The translations under genes and the position numbers were made by a program. Source: Fibrobacter sp. (GTDB taxonomy: Bacteria; Fibrobacterota; Fibrobacteria; Fibrobacterales; Fibrobacteraceae). Taken from it: a stretch of DNA of 64,000 bases. The stretch covers positions 21,500-85,499 of the forward strand of contig JAAZFC010000070.1 in assembly GCA_012511955.1 (NCBI GenBank). The letters are read 5' to 3'. Of the stretch, positions 62,763 through 64,000 are shown piece after piece. The notes under the pieces are model-generated. The model saw only the letters and a program-made list of their open reading frames with translations, was not told the origin of the DNA and did not search any database. The first letter of the stretch is position 1. Each line of letters starts with the position of its first letter.

Positions 62763-63382
62763 ATGAAATCATTAACTGATGAAATTGTTAATGCTGAACT
62801 GTTGCGTAATGGTGTATCGCGAGCTGTTGAGCAAGTTGTTAAATGCTATCAAGGCTGTAATAGCGGTGAATACATAAATACAGGCATGCTAATTGCTTAA
62901 ATTATGAGTATTATGGCAAGAATTCTAAGTATGTAGAATTATCAAATGATACACATAATGGTCTTGATGAAAATTTTGAAAAGACTGATAAAGAATTACA
63001 AAAAGTATTTGATAATAAAGGTGTAAACATCAAGGGTAATTATGAGGTTTATAAAGGAATAGATGTCAAAAAGCCTTACTATGCGATTTTAGAAATTAAT
63101 AATAAAAAAGCAGGTGATTCACTTTATTTCCCTGGCTATATAAGTACGACTTATTTAAAAAGTGTGGCTAAAGAATTTTGTAGAAAAGATGGTTTTCTAT
63201 TAGTTATTAGTGGTTTAAACAATGCTAAATGTATAGTACCTAAGAATAGATATATCCGTTTTTCAAGCGCAAAATGTCAAAGAGAGAGAGAAATATTGTT
63301 CAAAAAAGGCATTAATCTTAAAATAGAGCGAATAAATGGCCAAGAAATTTATGCTGTTATACAACCTGAAGGATACAAATAA
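62763..63382 (+). pseudogene. ADP-ribosyltransferase-like toxin gene with a frameshift
   Basis: Frame one (ATG 62763 to TAA 62898) gives 45 residues ending KCYQGCNSGEYINTG-MLIA. A frame one base back is open from 62870 to 63382 and carries the rest of an R-S-E class ADP-ribosyltransferase fold: YEVYKGID (usually YRG), GDSLYFPGYISTTYLKSVAK (STS motif as STT), VPKNRYIRFSS and REREILFKKG (catalytic E-x-E). Joined, about 205 residues, the size of a complete ART exoenzyme domain. The Lys in place of the catalytic Arg plus the frameshift imply an inactive relic. No slippery heptamer is in phase at the junction. The donor was perhaps a phage or a secreted toxin. Confidence 0.65.
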
Positions 63383-63563
63383 ATGGTTTTCTCCCTAGCT
63401 TCAGTTAAGTGTTAGTTATAGTATAGTTTTTGGGAGATGTTCATCTTTAAGGTAAACTCAATTTATAGACTTTTTTCGCAATCCCTTTTTCAGTCCCACA
63501 GGCTCTTGAAATGAAGCATTTCACCCACTATTTTTGCAAACTGTCTGTTGGCTGCTGGCAATT

Positions 63564-63773
63564 TTATATAGTCGTAAAAGTATTTGCAACTCTTTCTATT
63601 CTGTCTTGCGTCACACTACTTGGTTGCGCTTCATAATCCTGGGCAACTTCTTGGGACATATTTAGCATTCCATTTGAAAGCCTTACAGAAAAACCAAAAC
63701 TTTCATTTGTAAAGTGTTCTTGATAAGGGCCTATTTCAGGATTATGTTTCATTGCAAGTCCTACTACAGCCAT
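63564..63773 (-). CDS. Doubtful short hypothetical protein
   Basis: A 69-residue frame (MAVVGLAMKHNPEIGPYQEH start; SVRLSNGMLNMSQEVAQDYE in the middle) with ordinary-looking amino-acid use but no clear ribosome site. A stop lies just upstream in frame. It may be a remnant of a larger gene, like its neighbours. No family recognised. Confidence 0.3.
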   Translation of the reverse strand: MAVVGLAMKHNPEIGPYQEHFTNESFGFSVRLSNGMLNMSQEVAQDYEAQPSSVTQDRIERVANTFTTI

Positions 63774-63949
63774 GCTTTAAATAAAGCTACCAAATTTTGG
63801 GAAAGTTGTCGGATGGATTTACTCAAAAAGCGATTACTAGCAAATTATGTAAGTCTCCCTCAATTATTTGTAGAGAAATCAGCGAAAAGATTCGTTTGAG
63901 GAGAAGCCTAGAAAATTAGTGGATGTGACCAGCTCTAGAAAAACGGACA

Positions 63950-64000
63950 GTTAGGGGCTGTGCTTGGATGATTTTGGCCGACCTGTATAAGCCGGTCGGC
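63950..64000 (-). repeat. Hairpin element with 10-base loop, copy D (reversed, at window edge)
   Basis: GCCGACC (63977-63983) pairs with GGTCGGC (63994-64000) around a ten-base loop, and on the minus strand CAAAATCATCC and AAGCACAGCCCC follow. Same geometry as copies A, B and C with another stem sequence. Confidence 0.6.

Larger units (their letters stand above)
63383..64000. other. Terminal 618-base region, little coding content
   Basis: Apart from the doubtful minus-strand frame at 63564-63773 and the hairpin element at the window edge, I see no supported gene, RNA or promoter here. The sequence is A+T-rich with short low-complexity stretches. Confidence 0.5.

Noticed and set aside
62886..62903. 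Programmed frameshift in the ART-like gene
   Set aside because: No X XXY YYZ heptamer is in the right phase at the frame change, and a catalytic residue is already replaced, so simple decay is more likely.

Overview
The window is A+T-rich and gene-dense, with overlapping operons on both strands. It looks like a chromosomal segment of a diderm (outer-membrane) bacterium. It carries a complete Tol-Pal envelope operon, an MCE/MlaD protein, an outer-membrane beta-barrel and several exported proteins whose C-terminal domains resemble Por/T9SS sorting domains. With a GH26 mannanase, LPP20/FlgT-like exported proteins, a DUF5610 protein and a DUF285 repeat surface protein, this fits Fibrobacterota (Fibrobacter relatives from gut communities). 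That assignment is inference from protein flavour and not from a marker-gene comparison.

Layout. 1-231 is the 5' end of a minus-strand DsbD-like gene. 348-5759 is a plus-strand run: ECF-type sigma factor, secreted beta-propeller protein, glycosyltransferase, small lipoprotein, tRNA nucleotidyltransferase. A convergent GT2 glycosyltransferase follows, then two paralogous LPP20-type exported proteins; the second is split by a -1 frameshift at a heptamer of the X XXY YYZ type. 8958-11069 is one uninterrupted frame joining a UvrD-type helicase to a PlsC-type acyltransferase. 11665-13437 holds a probable oriC and dnaA. 13521-18132 is tolQ-tolR-tolA/tonB-tolB-pal-ybgF. Arginine genes argB-argD-argG (19597-22895), ispD-ispF, ftsB, dprA and mazG follow. 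The translation/RNA operon rimP-nusA-infB-rbfA-truB-ribF-rpsO-pnp (27467-36854) ends at a strong terminator. Then come an M16 peptidase, murD, clpS, a Na/Pi transporter, polA, the 1176-residue DUF285 protein, ahcY-metK, the GH26 enzyme, tRNA-Asn, mlaD-like, ispG, serA, a MazG-like protein and thiM-thiE-thiD.

The last 4 kb (about 60.6-64 kb) is different. Coding density drops, and it holds an Rpn-type PD-(D/E)XK nuclease, a decayed ADP-ribosyltransferase-like toxin gene, other gene debris and several copies of non-coding repeats. The same repeats occur after argG (22.9-23.3 kb), and related simple repeats follow the MazG-like gene (58.0-58.3 kb). Two repeat families form hairpins whose arms differ between copies yet still pair, which suggests the fold is being conserved.

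Most of the window is ordinary core metabolism and information processing. The parts most worth a second look are the candidate programmed frameshift at 8263-8269, the helicase-acyltransferase fusion with its internal start, the covarying hairpin repeat families, and the broken ADP-ribosyltransferase in the terminal island.
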